A stretch of 48,652 nucleotides of DNA from NCBI RefSeq assembly GCF_001949145.1, contig NW_019091394.1:609758-658409 (forward strand), written 5' to 3'. The position numbers were made by a program, and so were the translations under genes. This document shows positions 34,920-45,956 of the stretch, in pieces. How positions within the stretch are numbered: position 1 is the first letter of the stretch; every line of letters starts with the position of its first letter. The DNA is from Acanthaster planci (Eukaryota; Echinodermata; Asteroidea; Valvatida; Acanthasteridae). Under the pieces are notes generated by a model. The model saw nothing but the letters and a program-made list of their open reading frames with translations. It was not told the DNA's origin and did not search any database.

Positions 34920-37900
34920 GTAAGACCTCTGACTTCATTAATATTCATGTCTTTTCATGCATATTTATGACATGGTATCTGATAACAGCATACTGTTTTG
35001 GCCAGTTGGGAAAAACATGAACAGTTTTCCTTCTGTGGTTTTGGCATGTAATTTTCTTTGTGATAAGGAAATATGCATTATCATTATGCAGTGTTCATGA
35101 ATATGTATACATCATTAGCAGGTATTCAGTGTTACGTTGTAATGAAGTCACTGCTACATGTACGAAGGGTTTCTTTGAGGGTATTTGTTTCAAAGGTGGG
35201 ATTTGCCAGACAGGTTATATTACTGGTGAGCAACCACAGTCTTCCCCCCCCCCAACTGTTCCCGTCAATGTTCTTTTTATGGCTTCCTGCCGTCAATTTG
35301 CCGTGGTGTCTCGCTTTTCCCCCTTCTTTTCCGTTCTGTCAAACTCATCTCTGTCAAGATAATATCACCCTAACGAGCACTTCCTTGAAACATCTTGAGT
35401 CCATCATGTTTAACGAGGCTGAATGATATGAACCGCTACAGCTTAATACTTTGTATTGGGGAACCCGACATCGGGTACCTTATGTTTGTACGCATGGCTG
35501 GGGAGCCCGAAATGGGACAGAGGAGCCGGGTCTTGTGACAAAAGACCGCACTCTGAACAAAAGGCTGAGCTGCTGGGACTTGAGGAACAGTTTTCAGTTG
35601 TCAACGGCGGAGGTAACCCGTCCTTTTTTTGAAATACCATACCACTATTTGTGGCATTCAATACGAGGATTACCACCATGGATGAAAGCTCGCCAGTGCT
35701 GCGGTGCTGAGCAACACAATACCGCTGCATGCTAGTCTGGCCCCATTGAAAATGATGCCAGCAGGAAATGCTCTAGTTTTGAGAACAAAAGAAAATTATG
35801 CAACATCACACAATCTTGGGCTCTCTTTACAAGGCAGCAGGCCTGGCTGAAATACACAGGCGTCAATAGATGTTGCCAGTCCATTAGAGTAGTCACCAGG
35901 CAGTCATTCGTGTGGGTGTAAACATCTAGTACATGTACATGAAGTAATGAATTTTTGAAGAATTTTGAAAACGTGTGCACGGCCATTTTAATTGAACCCA
36001 GCGCGAAGTGGTTAACATGGAGTGCGTTTGCCATATGCCAGACCATAACCTGACAGTTTAAATTCAGCTCCTCCATTTCAAATTTAAATTTTAAGTCAGT
36101 TAATCAGTAATTAAAAATAAATTGTAGATAAACATTTTAGTATTCCTTAACCCCTTCACACTGGGATTCTTTTAACCTTGACTGCTGGGCTGTGGTATGC
36201 CCAGTATGCAAAGCTCTGTCCAGCAGCAGGCCCCCATTGAACCAGCAGCTGCATGGTGAATAGACTGTATGTGTGGTATGCACTAATCTTTGCACAAAGC
36301 TGTGGCTGTGGATGGCTCCCAGTATGAAGGGGTTAAGAACAAAATTCCCAGTTTTGTACTTCGGAGAAACAGTTTCAGGTGATATACCCACCCATCATTT
36401 GAATTGGCATCATGAGTGAGGAATTACATGTAGTTTATTCATCATGATTGACGTCCGAGTCTATTTAGCCCCCAAAATGTGACTTGAGTTTGCTTCGTGC
36501 TTCCTCTGTAAGCAGCAACCACAACTCTGACTATTCAGAAGGAACACCAGCTTTTAACCCGCCTAATGTAGAACTTCAAAGGCTTCGTATGTACAAGTAC
36601 CCGTGTAAAATGTGTACATGTTGAATCCCCCATTTGTTTGTACATGCACCAAGCGTTGAACTTAAAACTAGCCTTGAAGTGTAACCAAAGAATGAGATTG
36701 TGGCAGAAAAATTGTTGAGTATTGTTCAAAGGACTCAAGAGTCTGTGCTTGTGGCATTTGGTTGCATTTCAAAAGTGGATCGACACATCTTGACTTCTTC
36801 GAAAGTCCACAAAAGTCCAAATTCAGTGAATGGGTGCAAACTGATGCTCAAATGCCAAAATTGAAGACAAGCCAGGATCCCTCCCCCCCCCACTGTGTAA
36901 AGCTCGGAAAAGTTTTCAAACCACATCACATCCAGAGCACCTGCTAGCTTACTGTTGCGCTACCTGATTTCAGAAATGTCAGGGGTGACTATGACCTGAC
37001 GCAGTGGAGTCAAGGGGGAAGTACCCGCCGGACATGTTCGGATTACTTCAAACTGTCAGGTCTTATCTAGATTCAATCAGGATGTCTGATATTGACTTCC
37101 TTATTGTGAGCTAGAAATGATGAAAAGAAATGATGTTAGTGTTTTGAGCCAAGTTCAAATATTTTCTCAAACTGAGAAGTTCTTGAACGTGTGCATACAG
37201 TATCAATTTTTGTTCAAATTGTACATTTTACGGAATCTCCTAAAATGCAAACAAGGGAGATGTTTAGTATTCACTTATGTATTCAAATGATTTTCGAAAA
37301 CACTTTTTTAAGCCTTATGTGATGTGATCCATTTGCTTTTAACAAGAAAGTTTCCTTATGATTGGCTGCAGTATTGTCATAGCTTTTCTCCCTGAATTTC
37401 CCAAATTTCAACTAAATCCCGTACACCAACAATAAATATTTGTGGGCAACATAAAAACAATCATTAAAAAGTCTCCCTTTAAGCTCCAACTGAGGGTGAA
37501 TTTATGCCCTTAGGTGTTTAATGGGTTGCTTGTGATGTCCGGCAGGTCTAATGTCAAAGTCTCCCCCCCTCCCTAAAAAAACGTGAAGCTTTTATACCCC
37601 ATGGCATCATGTGTATCCCCCTGAAAATCTGAGGAATTCCTTAGATTCCTACATCACAAAGGAAGACATAAAAGGAAGGTCCCTCTTTGCCGCATATTGT
37701 GCATCAAATGTTGCTGGAACTGATGTGTGAATCCAGTTATATTGGCAGTGAAGCATTTTGCCTGGGGGAAAAAAGACATTATAGTTCTCTGGGCATCACT
37801 ATTGTCAGCGAGCAAGCTATACAAAAGAGTCCAGTGGGACGCTTGCATGGGGGGGGTTGCCCTGATCCTAGCAGAAGGATTAGGTGAATGGCTCTAACAC

Positions 37901-38544
37901 CTGAGCATTTCAAATTTGCAACAGAACAAACCACCGGCATCTGTTGGCTCTTTGGGGGTTGGACAAGGGTGTGGCCTGTTGTTTTCAAACCAGGTTGTCT
38001 TTGCCTGGTGGGGCCATGCCTGACTGAACAAGCTAGGGTGAAAGGACTGATTTAAATCTTGTGTCACGAGTATTGCAGTGTTGTACAGTAGGCATACATG
38101 TAGCTTCCTAGACAGGTAACTTGTATATTCTGTCACACAGTAAGAGTTGTGGTGTGACTTTATCTTTCAGTTTGGCTTCGGAGGGAATTTCAAGCCACCT
38201 TTGGGCACTTTAAAGCCCAATCAGATGTTGTCGCCATTTTGTGACTTTGGCGTGTTGTAAAGTTGTAAAGACGTTGTAAAGAGGTGGTGTATATGTTTAG
38301 TACAATCTGGAATCTTAGGCAGATTTCTTGTACTCGATCCTATGCGCTTGAATAATATCCATTCATAGGATAAATTAACCTAGGAGGGAGTGTAATAAAT
38401 ATGCACAAGGTTCAAGATTGTGCTTAACGTATGAGAGTTCGGACCCGCACATGTAGCAGGGGTGGAAATACCATTGTAAATGGATGGAGCTTCAGTTCAC
38501 CACGACCTCTTTAATCGTGGAATGCCTTATTCCCTTCCTTGCAG
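34920..38544. other. DOCK intron 5
   Basis: A 3.6-kb intron containing the last strong ACATGTACATG site (35930) and a TTAA-flanked miniature element (36151-36332). The overlapping frames at 35443-35735 occur on both strands and resemble nothing. Confidence 0.8.
36151..36332. mobile_element. 182-bp piggyBac-like MITE (TTAA target)
   Basis: TTAA lies on both sides (36147-36150 and 36333-36336). The terminal inverted repeats are CCCCTTCACACTGGGA and, reverse-complemented, CCCCTTCATACTGGGA, 15 of 16 identical. TTAA duplication and ends starting with C runs are the signature of the piggyBac superfamily. There is no transposase frame, so the copy is non-autonomous. Confidence 0.85.
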
Positions 38545-38676
38545 GCCTACAAGAGGAGGTATTTCTACCTGCGTCAGCTCGCAGACAAGTCTTTCCTTAT
38601 TGAGTATCACAAAGATGAGAAGAGCCATGCTGCCAAGGGTAACTTGCCCCTGGATTCTCTTGTTGATGTTATTAAG
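38545..38676 (+). CDS. DOCK9/10/11: DOCK-D coding exon 6 (PH domain core)
   Basis: 44 codons, phase 0 to 0 (residues 191-234), between CCTTGCAG and AAG then GTAGGT. YKRRYFYLRQLADKSFLIEY and HKDEKSHAAKG match DOCK11 [20 protein letters not shown] and YKDEKNSKESKG. The basic KRR before the YFYL strand is the expected phosphoinositide-contact side of the PH fold. Confidence 0.95.
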
Positions 38677-39234
38677 GTAGGTACAGGTAGTTAGATAACT
38701 GCAGTGCAGTCCGAGGCTTACCTAGTTTGGACTTTTGTGCGCACTTATCTTCAAAATGGCCAACATCTGTTGTGAACCCTCATTGTAAGGAAGTTACAGG
38801 GTCCAGACAGATTACTTTTTTGTAACCAAGACTGTTGTAAAAGGAGTGGAAAAGACTTTGAAAACACAAGAATAAGCCTGTTCCATGCTCCATGTGTGCA
38901 TGCTCAGAAGATTTGATTAATAGAGGGGAACAACTTCACGAGGAGAACGTTGTGTAACGTTTGGCAAATAGCTGCTCGCAGTTGTTGTTGTTGTAGACAG
39001 TTTGTTCCCTCTAGCTTTGTTCACTTAATCGCGCGGGGGCACTGTAATCAACGTAGGGTTGGAGCAGGAAATTGGCTTCAAGAAATTAGGATTCTCAGTA
39101 ATTGCTCTGTTGAACCTTATTTTGTTACAACAATTTTCAAAAGAATTCCAGACATTGTCATCACTCATGAAGACCCAAATTTTTTTTGGCTTCATTCTAC
39201 AGACGTTTACATTCTTTTTAAAAACATTTTTCAG
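38677..39234. other. DOCK intron 6
   Basis: 558-bp intron. The frame upstream of exon 7 happens to be open for about 285 bases, but it has intron composition and contains T runs near the acceptor. Confidence 0.8.
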
Positions 39235-39424
39235 ACGACCAAGCAGCGCAAATTCGGCATGGAGCTCCTTATGCAGGACCGATCCGTCCAGAGCATTGCC
39301 GCCGAGAACCAGCAGCAGATGGACGAGTGGTACAGCGCCCTCAAGAAGGTCCTGGAGCTGCAGAAGCAGGACGCCAACGTGGACAAGCAGAGCGTGTCCT
39401 CCATGGAGGACCTGCTGGACCAAG
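39235..39424 (+). CDS. DOCK9/10/11: DOCK-D coding exon 7 (PH domain end)
   Basis: 63 codons plus one base (residues 235-298), from TTTTTCAG to CAAG then GTGTGT. RKFGMELLMQDRSVQSIAAE matches the RRFAFELKMQDKSSYLLAAD strand pair. MDEWYSALKKVLEL is the C-terminal PH helix with its invariant Trp. The tail KQDANVDKQSVSSMEDLLDQ starts the linker. GC-rich codons contrast with the introns. Confidence 0.95.
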
Positions 39425-39482
39425 GTGTGTGTGCGTGCTGTCGTCTGGCATTGTGCAGGCCAACTTGGATCGGTGACCGTTT

Positions 39483-39568
39483 GACAGCCACTGGCTGATT
39501 TTGCCTGGTAGCCTGGATATGTCACGCATAGGTTACAGTTGACCAGGCAGAATCAACTAGTTGTTGAC
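39483..39568. repeat. Hairpin repeat family, copy 1
   Basis: The arm at 39483-39509 (GACAGCCACTGGCTGATTTT then GCCTGGT) pairs with 39542-39568 (ACCAGGCAGAATCAACTAGT then TGTTGAC) at about 21 of 27 positions. Confidence 0.7.
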
Positions 39569-39597
39569 CTGTGTGGGGCAACTCAGCCAGCCATTTT

Positions 39598-39679
39598 GTC
39601 AACCATTGGTTGATTTTTGCCTGGTACCCAGGATGTATACCCTGCAAAGGACACCGGGCAAAATCATCCAGTGGTTGAC
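39598..39679. repeat. Hairpin repeat family, copy 2
   Basis: GTCAACCATTGGTTGATTTT followed by TGCCTGG faces CCGGGCAAAATCATCCAGTG followed by GTTGAC. This is the best-preserved inverted pair of the family and lies 30 bases after copy 1 in the same orientation. Confidence 0.75.
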
Positions 39680-39976
39680 TTGTGGTCACTAGTTGAACTA
39701 CATTTGAAGAAGACTGCTAGATCAAAATTACCTTACGGACAAAATGACAGGAATACATCCCAAATAACTTTATATTTGTATTGGTCCAAATCACGTGTTC
39801 TCATTATATATTTCTTATTTTTCAGTATTGTTTTTGTGTTGAAGTGCGGTAAAAGCTGTGGCCATTAAAATACATTTGATGTAGTGTGCCTCACCTGTTA
39901 CGCCTAATACTGTCATTTAGTGATGCGTGATTGCTCATTCCAGATTGTCCAAATCTCTTCAATTTCTTTGTCACAG

Positions 39977-40146
39977 AGGAGTATGCTGACAGTGGGGACT
40001 CATCCCTGGACAAAGCCAACTCCAAGAAGAAGGAGAAGAACAAACACCCGGAGCTGCAGGGCTACGGCAAGGAGACGGAGAAGTCCAACTCCCAGAAACG
40101 CAAGGAGAACCGCAACAACGTTTTCCTGCTCTACCCAAGGATGCAG
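39977..40146 (+). CDS. DOCK9/10/11: DOCK-D coding exon 8 (lysine-rich linker)
   Basis: Two bases complete a Glu codon, then 56 codons run to ATGCAG and GTGAGG (residues 298-354). A basic stretch (SKKKEKNK) is followed by HPELQGYGKETEK, which matches DOCK11 HPELMKYGRETEQ. NVFLLYPRMQ corresponds to the NLFSFDSEVQ strand. It links the PH domain to the conserved middle region. Confidence 0.93.
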
Positions 40147-41061
40147 GTGAGGTCCCACCTTAGGCCTGGAGTCGACCTCAGTTTCTCTCGGTGGTTGAGG
40201 CTTGGAGTAACTCGCGTGTCCAGGGGAACGCGGCTGCAGCTGGCTAGCCCGTGGCTTCTGTAGATAGTTTGCATGGCTGACATCTTGGGGGTTAGTGCTT
40301 TTGTTTTGCAGGGCATGCACAGTGGGAGTTTTCCTGTGGAACAAAAGAGCTGCCCTTTAAGATGGATACCATGCAGAGTCTCTGTAGGTGCTGGTGTTAT
40401 CCCTGGTGTTATGCGTCTGCAACAATTGGACGCATCCTCAGGGAATCTGAGAATGGTCAGTGCATCAGTGCCTTTTGCACCCACACTGGCACAAGATAGG
40501 TACTGCTCTCCGTGTATTGATACATTTACACAAGCTTGGCAAATTAGACTATAGGGAAGGCATGATTGACAAAATACATGGCAACTAGCATGGTTTTGAA
40601 AGATATGAAGACCTTCCCTGTTTCTAGATAAATGGTCTGAGGTCATGTTTCTGTCTGGAGACAATTTGTAAGATCCCTGAGTCCAGAACAAATCCATAGA
40701 CTGTACACCTCTAGGTTTGTAATCCTGGCCCAACTTGTCTATCAGACAATCTAGCTAAGCTGATTCACTTGAAAAGTTGCTGAAGGCAAGTTCACGCCAC
40801 GACCGTTTTTCAACCACTGGTCGAGATGTATTTTCAGCACAGGCAACCAGGAAAAATTGACCAGTGGTCGGCAAACAGCTGTCGCTTGAGCTTTGCCCTG
40901 AGTAGAAAGCTTAAAAGTAAGCTGCTACCTCCTTAAAGTTTTCCCAATCTTTTGGAATTGCTTATGAATGTAAATGTCCAGGAGTACCCTACTTTTAAAA
41001 TAACAGAGTAAACTTGAGTTCGATTTGGTTCTATGATTGTTTGTTGGGGGGGGCATCACAG
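40147..41061. other. DOCK intron 8
   Basis: 915 bp with a hairpin repeat (40811-40872). It ends with a G run (41045-41053) next to the CATCACAG acceptor, an unusually G-rich 3' splice region. Confidence 0.8.
40811..40872. repeat. Hairpin repeat family, copy 3
   Basis: CAACCACTGGTCGA faces TTGACCAGTGGTCGG in inverted orientation with CAACCAGG between. Shorter than copies 1 and 2. Confidence 0.6.
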
Positions 41062-41220
41062 GGCGGAGAAAAGGTCATGACAGAGCCAGACTGCAAACCG
41101 TACGAGGAGGACTTTGGCAAGCGCTTTGCGGTGGATTTCCAGCGGCTCGTCTTCAAATTATCAGCTGCCCTGGGCAAAGACGGAGAACCCATCGAAAGCG
41201 GATCAGACAGAGCAGAAAAC
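41062..41220 (+). CDS. DOCK9/10/11: DOCK-D coding exon 9
   Basis: 53 codons, phase 0 to 0 (residues 355-407). EPDCKPYEEDFGKRFAVDFQ matches EPEVKSFEEKFGKRILVKCN of DOCK9. RLVFKLSAAL follows the vertebrate DLSFNLQCCV. It ends at AAC then GTGAGT. This region precedes DHR-1 and has no named function. Confidence 0.94.
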
Positions 41221-41801
41221 GTGAGTCCTGAATGTTGCCGACTCCCACAAACTTACTTTGAGAGTATATGATTTGACACTTACTTTTCCAGGTCACTTTG
41301 TTGGTGGCATGTGAATGTTCTATTCTTCCCTACTCCTTTGTAGTCCTCACTAAGAGGCTTTGCTGAAATTCTCTCCAATCGTCCACCGTGTGGCAAGTCA
41401 ATGGTGCATTTATTGTACAGTCACTTTCAAGAAACATGAAGGCTTGTGCTTGCGCAGTACCATCTTCAATCCTTCAAACCCTCCAAAACCTAATGGATAT
41501 CGAAGGATGAAGGAGGATTAGAGATGACCAAGATTCCTCAAGCGGGTATGGTTCACAAGGCCGAAGTAAAAATAAGCTGAGAAAATGATGAAAAAAAATC
41601 CATTTTGGGGTCCGGGAGGATGACCCCAAAGTGAGATGTTAGAGATCGAGAAAGAGGTCAAGGCTGAAGGATATATTGTTCTTGTCAGCCTGGATAGGAT
41701 CCCAACTCTGGTCTAATGCGGAGAAGACAAAGAATATAAAACACATATCAATTAGATGGACACATGTCAGAGGTTGATTGTGCGGCATTTTCTGTCTGTA
41801 G
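41221..41801. other. DOCK intron 9
   Basis: Contains a degenerate AATCCTTC/GGAGGATT inverted pair (41468-41520) related to the element at 3995-4388. Confidence 0.75.
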
Positions 41802-42032
41802 GTTGAGCCTTTCTTCACCTCCATGTCCCTCTTTGACGTCCGGAACAACCGGAAGATCTCCGAGGACTTCCACATTGATCTGAACAGCCAGGTCATCCGG
41901 GCCCTGCTGGACAAGTACCGGGATCTGCCCAATGGGTCCTCGGCCACTGAGCCAGGCGCGGAGCGGAGGCAAATGAGCACCTTGCCCAACATCGACGGGC
42001 TGGACGAGAACTGGCTGAAGTACCCACAAAAG
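41802..42032 (+). CDS. DOCK9/10/11: DOCK-D coding exon 10
   Basis: 77 codons, phase 0 to 0 (residues 408-484). VEPFFTSMSLFDVRNNRKIS and EDFHIDLNSQVIRALL match VEPFFVTLSLFDIKYNRKIS and ADFHVDLNHFSVRQML almost position by position. The middle (LPNGSSATEPGAERRQMS) is a variable loop. NWLKYPQK ends at GTAGGC. Confidence 0.96.
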
Positions 42033-42498
42033 GTAGGCTGGAAATCCTTGGATGCTGAGAGTAATAATTTTGTTTTGCCAGTCGACCCTATTTGGCGCCA
42101 CCCTCCTTTTGGAGTGCTTCTGAGGATGCAGCAGTCACTTAGGAAAACTGCTAAGGGAATGAGTTGGCAAATGTATCAGATAATAAGGGAGGGTAGAGAC
42201 ATTCATTTGCCGTTATCTTGCTATTTTTGCAGTACGTGACTGCTACTGTACTATACTTGCCTTGTTCCCTGTAGACCCTTGGCATTAGTAATGCAATTTT
42301 ACATATTGATAAAAGGGAACAGACTATTTTTCCTTCCAGCCACCGATCGGTTACATTGCTATGAGCTGTAGAAAAGCAGGAAAGCTGACCTATGGTAGAG
42401 GTCTGTCATGTAGCAAATATCCAGCTCCTTGCTGTCGCCGTGCACCATGGCTGTTCATTTTTCATGAAGAAATGGTATTTCATGTGTTCGTGTTGTAG
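42033..42498. other. DOCK intron 10
   Basis: 466 bp. The exon 10 frame reads on without a stop to about 42239, so retention would add about 68 residues before termination. Otherwise plain. Confidence 0.8.
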
Positions 42499-42621
42499 GC
42501 GATCTTCTCTGTCAAGGAACCGCACCCGGAAATCTACCTTGTCATCAGAATAGAGAAGGTACTGCAAGGAGGCATTACGCAGTGCACGGAGCCGTACGTT
42601 AAGACTGGTGATGTCCTGAAG
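42499..42621 (+). CDS. DOCK9/10/11: DOCK-D coding exon 11
   Basis: 41 codons, phase 0 to 0 (residues 485-525). AIFSVKEPHPEIYLVIRIEK and VLQGGITQCTEPYVKTGD match GIFSVTCPHPDIFLVARIEK and VLQGSITHCAEPYMKSSD of DOCK9. The PHPEI motif is a strong family marker. Confidence 0.96.
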
Positions 42622-42849
42622 GTAGGAACAGTTGCCACAGCGACTCTGATGTCTCGACGACAGCATCAGTCTCGGTTTCTTGAGTTTGCAGTTTGTGCAC
42701 GCTGTTTAAATAGAAGTACATCTCAACTAGACTTGCATCTAGTTTCATGTTGGGAAGAATGCGAAGGAAACGAGTGTTGTCACAATTATACTGGGGGGGT
42801 TGATAGCAGACGATGGCGCATCTCCTTTTTTTTGTTAATTCCTCCACAG

Positions 42850-42932
42850 TCGTGTCAGAAAGTGATGAAGCAGGCGAAGATGTTCTGCAGCAGGATGGGC
42901 CAGTACAGGATGCCGTTTGCCTGGACAGCGAG
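42850..42932 (+). CDS. DOCK9/10/11: DOCK-D coding exon 12
   Basis: 27 codons plus two bases (residues 526-553). CQKVMKQAKMFCSRMGQYRM then PFAWTA matches AQKVLKNAKQACQRLGQYRM then PFAWAA. The split Arg codon AG+G is completed in exon 13. Confidence 0.96.
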
Positions 42933-43664
42933 GTACGTTGACAATGGGGCTACAACCCAAAATATTCTCAAATTCATTGGGTGGGGCCTTCCTCCAGCAA
43001 ACCAGAGTTTCATTTTAACGAATTGTAGATGAAGAGATTATAAAAGATGAATTTGACGCCGCCAATTTAGCCGCTGAAATCCATCGGCTGTCAGGAGCAA
43101 TTATCCTGTCAGATACATAGCCTCAACCTGAAAGTGCTTGGAGCATTTGTGGTGACGATGGCACCCCCCCCAGCAACCTTATTGTTGAATCATCGCTTGC
43201 TTCCTGTGGCCTTGAGAGAAGGGACAGTTGTGATTTGCTTCAAATTGAAGTGGACACACGTGATACATCACTACTGCGAATAGTTACAATTGGTCATGAC
43301 CATGATGTGCAAAATCTGTCTTCAACTGTTTGCATCAGTTTTGCTGTCACTGAGTTGAGTTCCTGTAGCAGGACCACTTACAGACGTCTGAAGTTTGCCA
43401 GCTTTTAGGCGTTTTAACCTCTGGACATGTGGATAGATTTCCAATGTGTGCCCGTTTGCCGTGAGTGATCAGTTTTTAGGAATGAGTTCATTTACGGCGA
43501 GATGGAATATTCCATTCCATGCAGCTTCACTTCATCAAATAGAATGTACCATCTATCACCCTATGAAATTATCCTCAACACAGCACTCAAATACCCGTTA
43601 TTTTCATTTCACTTGTTCTTCTTCCAAGAGATTCGCCAACTTTGTATGTTTGAAGACTTAGGCA

Positions 43665-43852
43665 TATTGAAACAAGAAGCAGTTACAGTTTTAGAGGTGG
43701 GAGGAAAACCCCAGAGGAATATTCTGGGTAAAACCCACGGAATCAAGTACGGACTGAAAACCCTATCCACATGTGGACGGAGCCGGAATCGAACCCAGAC
43801 CGCAGAGGTGGAAGGCGAGGAAAGAACCACTTCGCCAACCTGATTCCCCTTG
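43665..43852 (-). mobile_element. tRNA-derived SINE
   Basis: Read on the - strand, an A box TGGCGAAGTGG (43837-43827) and a perfect B box GGTTCGATTCC (43795-43785) form a pol III type 2 promoter. A body follows (CACATGTGGATAGGGTTTTC, CCGTGGGTTTTACCCAGAAT, CTCTGGGGTTTTCCTCCCAC). The ends flanking the tRNA-like head do not pair as an acceptor stem, so this is a retroposon and not a tRNA gene. The 3' boundary is approximate, and I see no obvious target duplication. Confidence 0.75.
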
Positions 43853-45627
43853 AAATAGGCGAAAACATCTCTGAAGTTAACCCACATACCTGAAAGCTCA
43901 GGCCAGGACGTTTACAGCTCTCTTACATCGCCGCTAATTTGACCAGAAAAATTTTCCCGTGATAGTTAAATACACCTTCCGCTTTGTTTACTTGTGGAGA
44001 TGAGCAGATAAGCTATTGTGTCATTCAGTATGTTCCAGTTTAATTGTTTAAGAACAGGTCGTTTTGACCCTCTAGACTGACTAAACTGAAGAGTCAATAG
44101 TGCTCAAGCTAATCACAGGTCCCCCCCATGGAATGGTCTCGCTTCGATGACACCTCCTCGGTGATTGTTAGGTTTTTCTTTGTTACACTGGTTAACACTC
44201 TCAAGAAGCATAAATAAGGCTTTTCCCTGTTGCTCTGCCCCAAGGAAAGACCGACCAGGCAGTTATGGTTTTTTTTTTAATCCTCTGGTTGCTCTGCACA
44301 AATCAGCAATCAGCTCTTTGCGGCTTTTTGCAGCGCCTACACTTTGGCTTAAAGCGGATCGTTTCAATTTGCCAGCTCCATGCGGCGGCATTTTCCTTCA
44401 ACTTTTTTTTTTCTATACCCCCCCCCGGTAGTGTCAACCACCTATTGACAGATATTTCCCGGCCGGTTATCTCCCCGATCACCAAAAAAAAGAATCCAGT
44501 CCCTGGTCGGGGCACTGAATCATACGTCTGTGGCACCTGTTCCGTCCAATCAATTATCCGATTGAGTCAGGTTTCCACTAGCAGAAAATGTTGGCCATCC
44601 ACCGCTCAGCGCATTCCCAGAGGGCTCATAAATACACAGGCAGAGTTTGGGGGGAGGACCTCTCTGTGATTTGTCATCCACAGCAGCAGTGTCGAATGTA
44701 TGCACCCTCGGGCTCCTTTGATGCCTAATTAACAATTTCCCCTTCGAGTTCCTTTGCGTGCTTCATCGTTCCGGCCGGCTTACGAAGAGTTTGTGCCGCC
44801 ATGTGGGCAAAGCAAACTTGACGTTTACCTAACAGGCAGGGCAGTTCTTTCACCACATTAAGGGGACACTTTCTTGTGTTAGTAAAATTCGGAACCCTGT
44901 TTCGGGACAACAGTTTGTCCCCCATAGCATTTTCGGTCCCTACAAAATAGGGGAAAAGATTAATGTATGTCTGCCAACTGTGGTAATTGGAAGTTTAACC
45001 TTAATACACGAACTCTTCATGTACCTTGAAACAAGAATGTTCCCACTGAGCAGGTTGGTTAAAGGCATCTCTCTTGGACTTGTCCACCTGGCTCGTCTTG
45101 TTTCTCCATTTTATTCGTTTGATCATCTCGTCTTCAGCATGTCTTAGGGGTGTCATGAGAGAGGGGCTTGGGGGAGGGGGCTGTGCAATCGCACTGTGCC
45201 CTTGTCTCGTCCTGTTTCTATCCACTCTGTTGGTTGGTAGAAATTTAATAACTGATAAGTTTTGAATGTTTATATTATTGATCTCAACCCCTGAGGCATT
45301 TTGACAAGTAACCCTCCTTAATGCTCAGAAAGGAAATTTTTTCCTTCGAAGAAAAAAACTGGCCCGTTCTTTTCACTGTAACTGCAATGTTTAATTGGCC
45401 TCAAGCCATCTGTATAAAGTAACGGTGGATGGGGTCCATCGTCATCCATCCTGCTAAATTCTCCAAAACCTTGGGGAGGATTTTGAAGAATATGTGAGTG
45501 GTAAAGTCACCAAATGTCTCGAGAATTACACTTTCTTGTGAATGAAGTGACAATGGTTTGGTGGCCAAGTAGTGATGATTTCATGTCTCTTCAACCCTCT
45601 GGACAAGATTAAGCTATGACTGTTTTT

Positions 45628-45692
45628 GATCACTGGTCAATTTCTCCCTGGTACCTCATACACAAAATAGATTCTGGGTACCAGTGGTTGAC
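45628..45692. repeat. Hairpin repeat family, copy 4
   Basis: GATCACTGGTCAATTTCTCC then CTGGTACC faces GGGTACCAGTGGTTGAC. It contains the same CACTGGT...CCTGGTACC words as copy 2. Confidence 0.6.
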
Positions 45693-45956
45693 AAATGGTT
45701 GCCACTCAAAAATACATGTGTACCTTGTGTGCCACACATTGAAGAAGTGTAAATGACTTACCGCAGTTGAAACGGTGAACATTTCTAAGTTCTCTACTTT
45801 TGCTCCTGTTTTGCTCGCCCCCTCATAAAGAAATTTAATGAAAAGCAAAACGCCCAAACAGAATAGGTTTTGTTGTCCCCTTGTTGAATCACTTTGACGG
45901 AACACTTTCAGGGAAAAGTTTCTGATAATCCAATGTTCGTGATTGTCTTTCACCAG

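Larger units (their letters stand above)
39425..39976. other. DOCK intron 7 with two hairpin repeats
   Basis: Holds copies 1 and 2 of the hairpin family (39483-39568 and 39598-39679), arranged in tandem, then AT-rich sequence up to the TTGTCACAG acceptor. Confidence 0.8.
42933..45956. other. DOCK intron 12
   Basis: 3.0 kb. It carries a tRNA-derived SINE (43665-43852), C/G-run low complexity, a degenerate CTCC/GGAGGATT pair (about 45450-45490) and hairpin copy 4 (45628-45692). No exon is seen. Confidence 0.8.

Noticed and set aside
35443-35735. About 95-codon frames on both strands in intron 5
   Set aside because: Both strands are equally open, with no DOCK insertion known here and no acceptor/donor pair in phase.
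39025-39525. 166-codon - strand frame over exon 7
   Set aside because: Antisense shadow of the GC-rich DOCK exon.
43785-43852. Possible tRNA gene
   Set aside because: A and B boxes are present, but no acceptor stem forms and a SINE body follows the B box.
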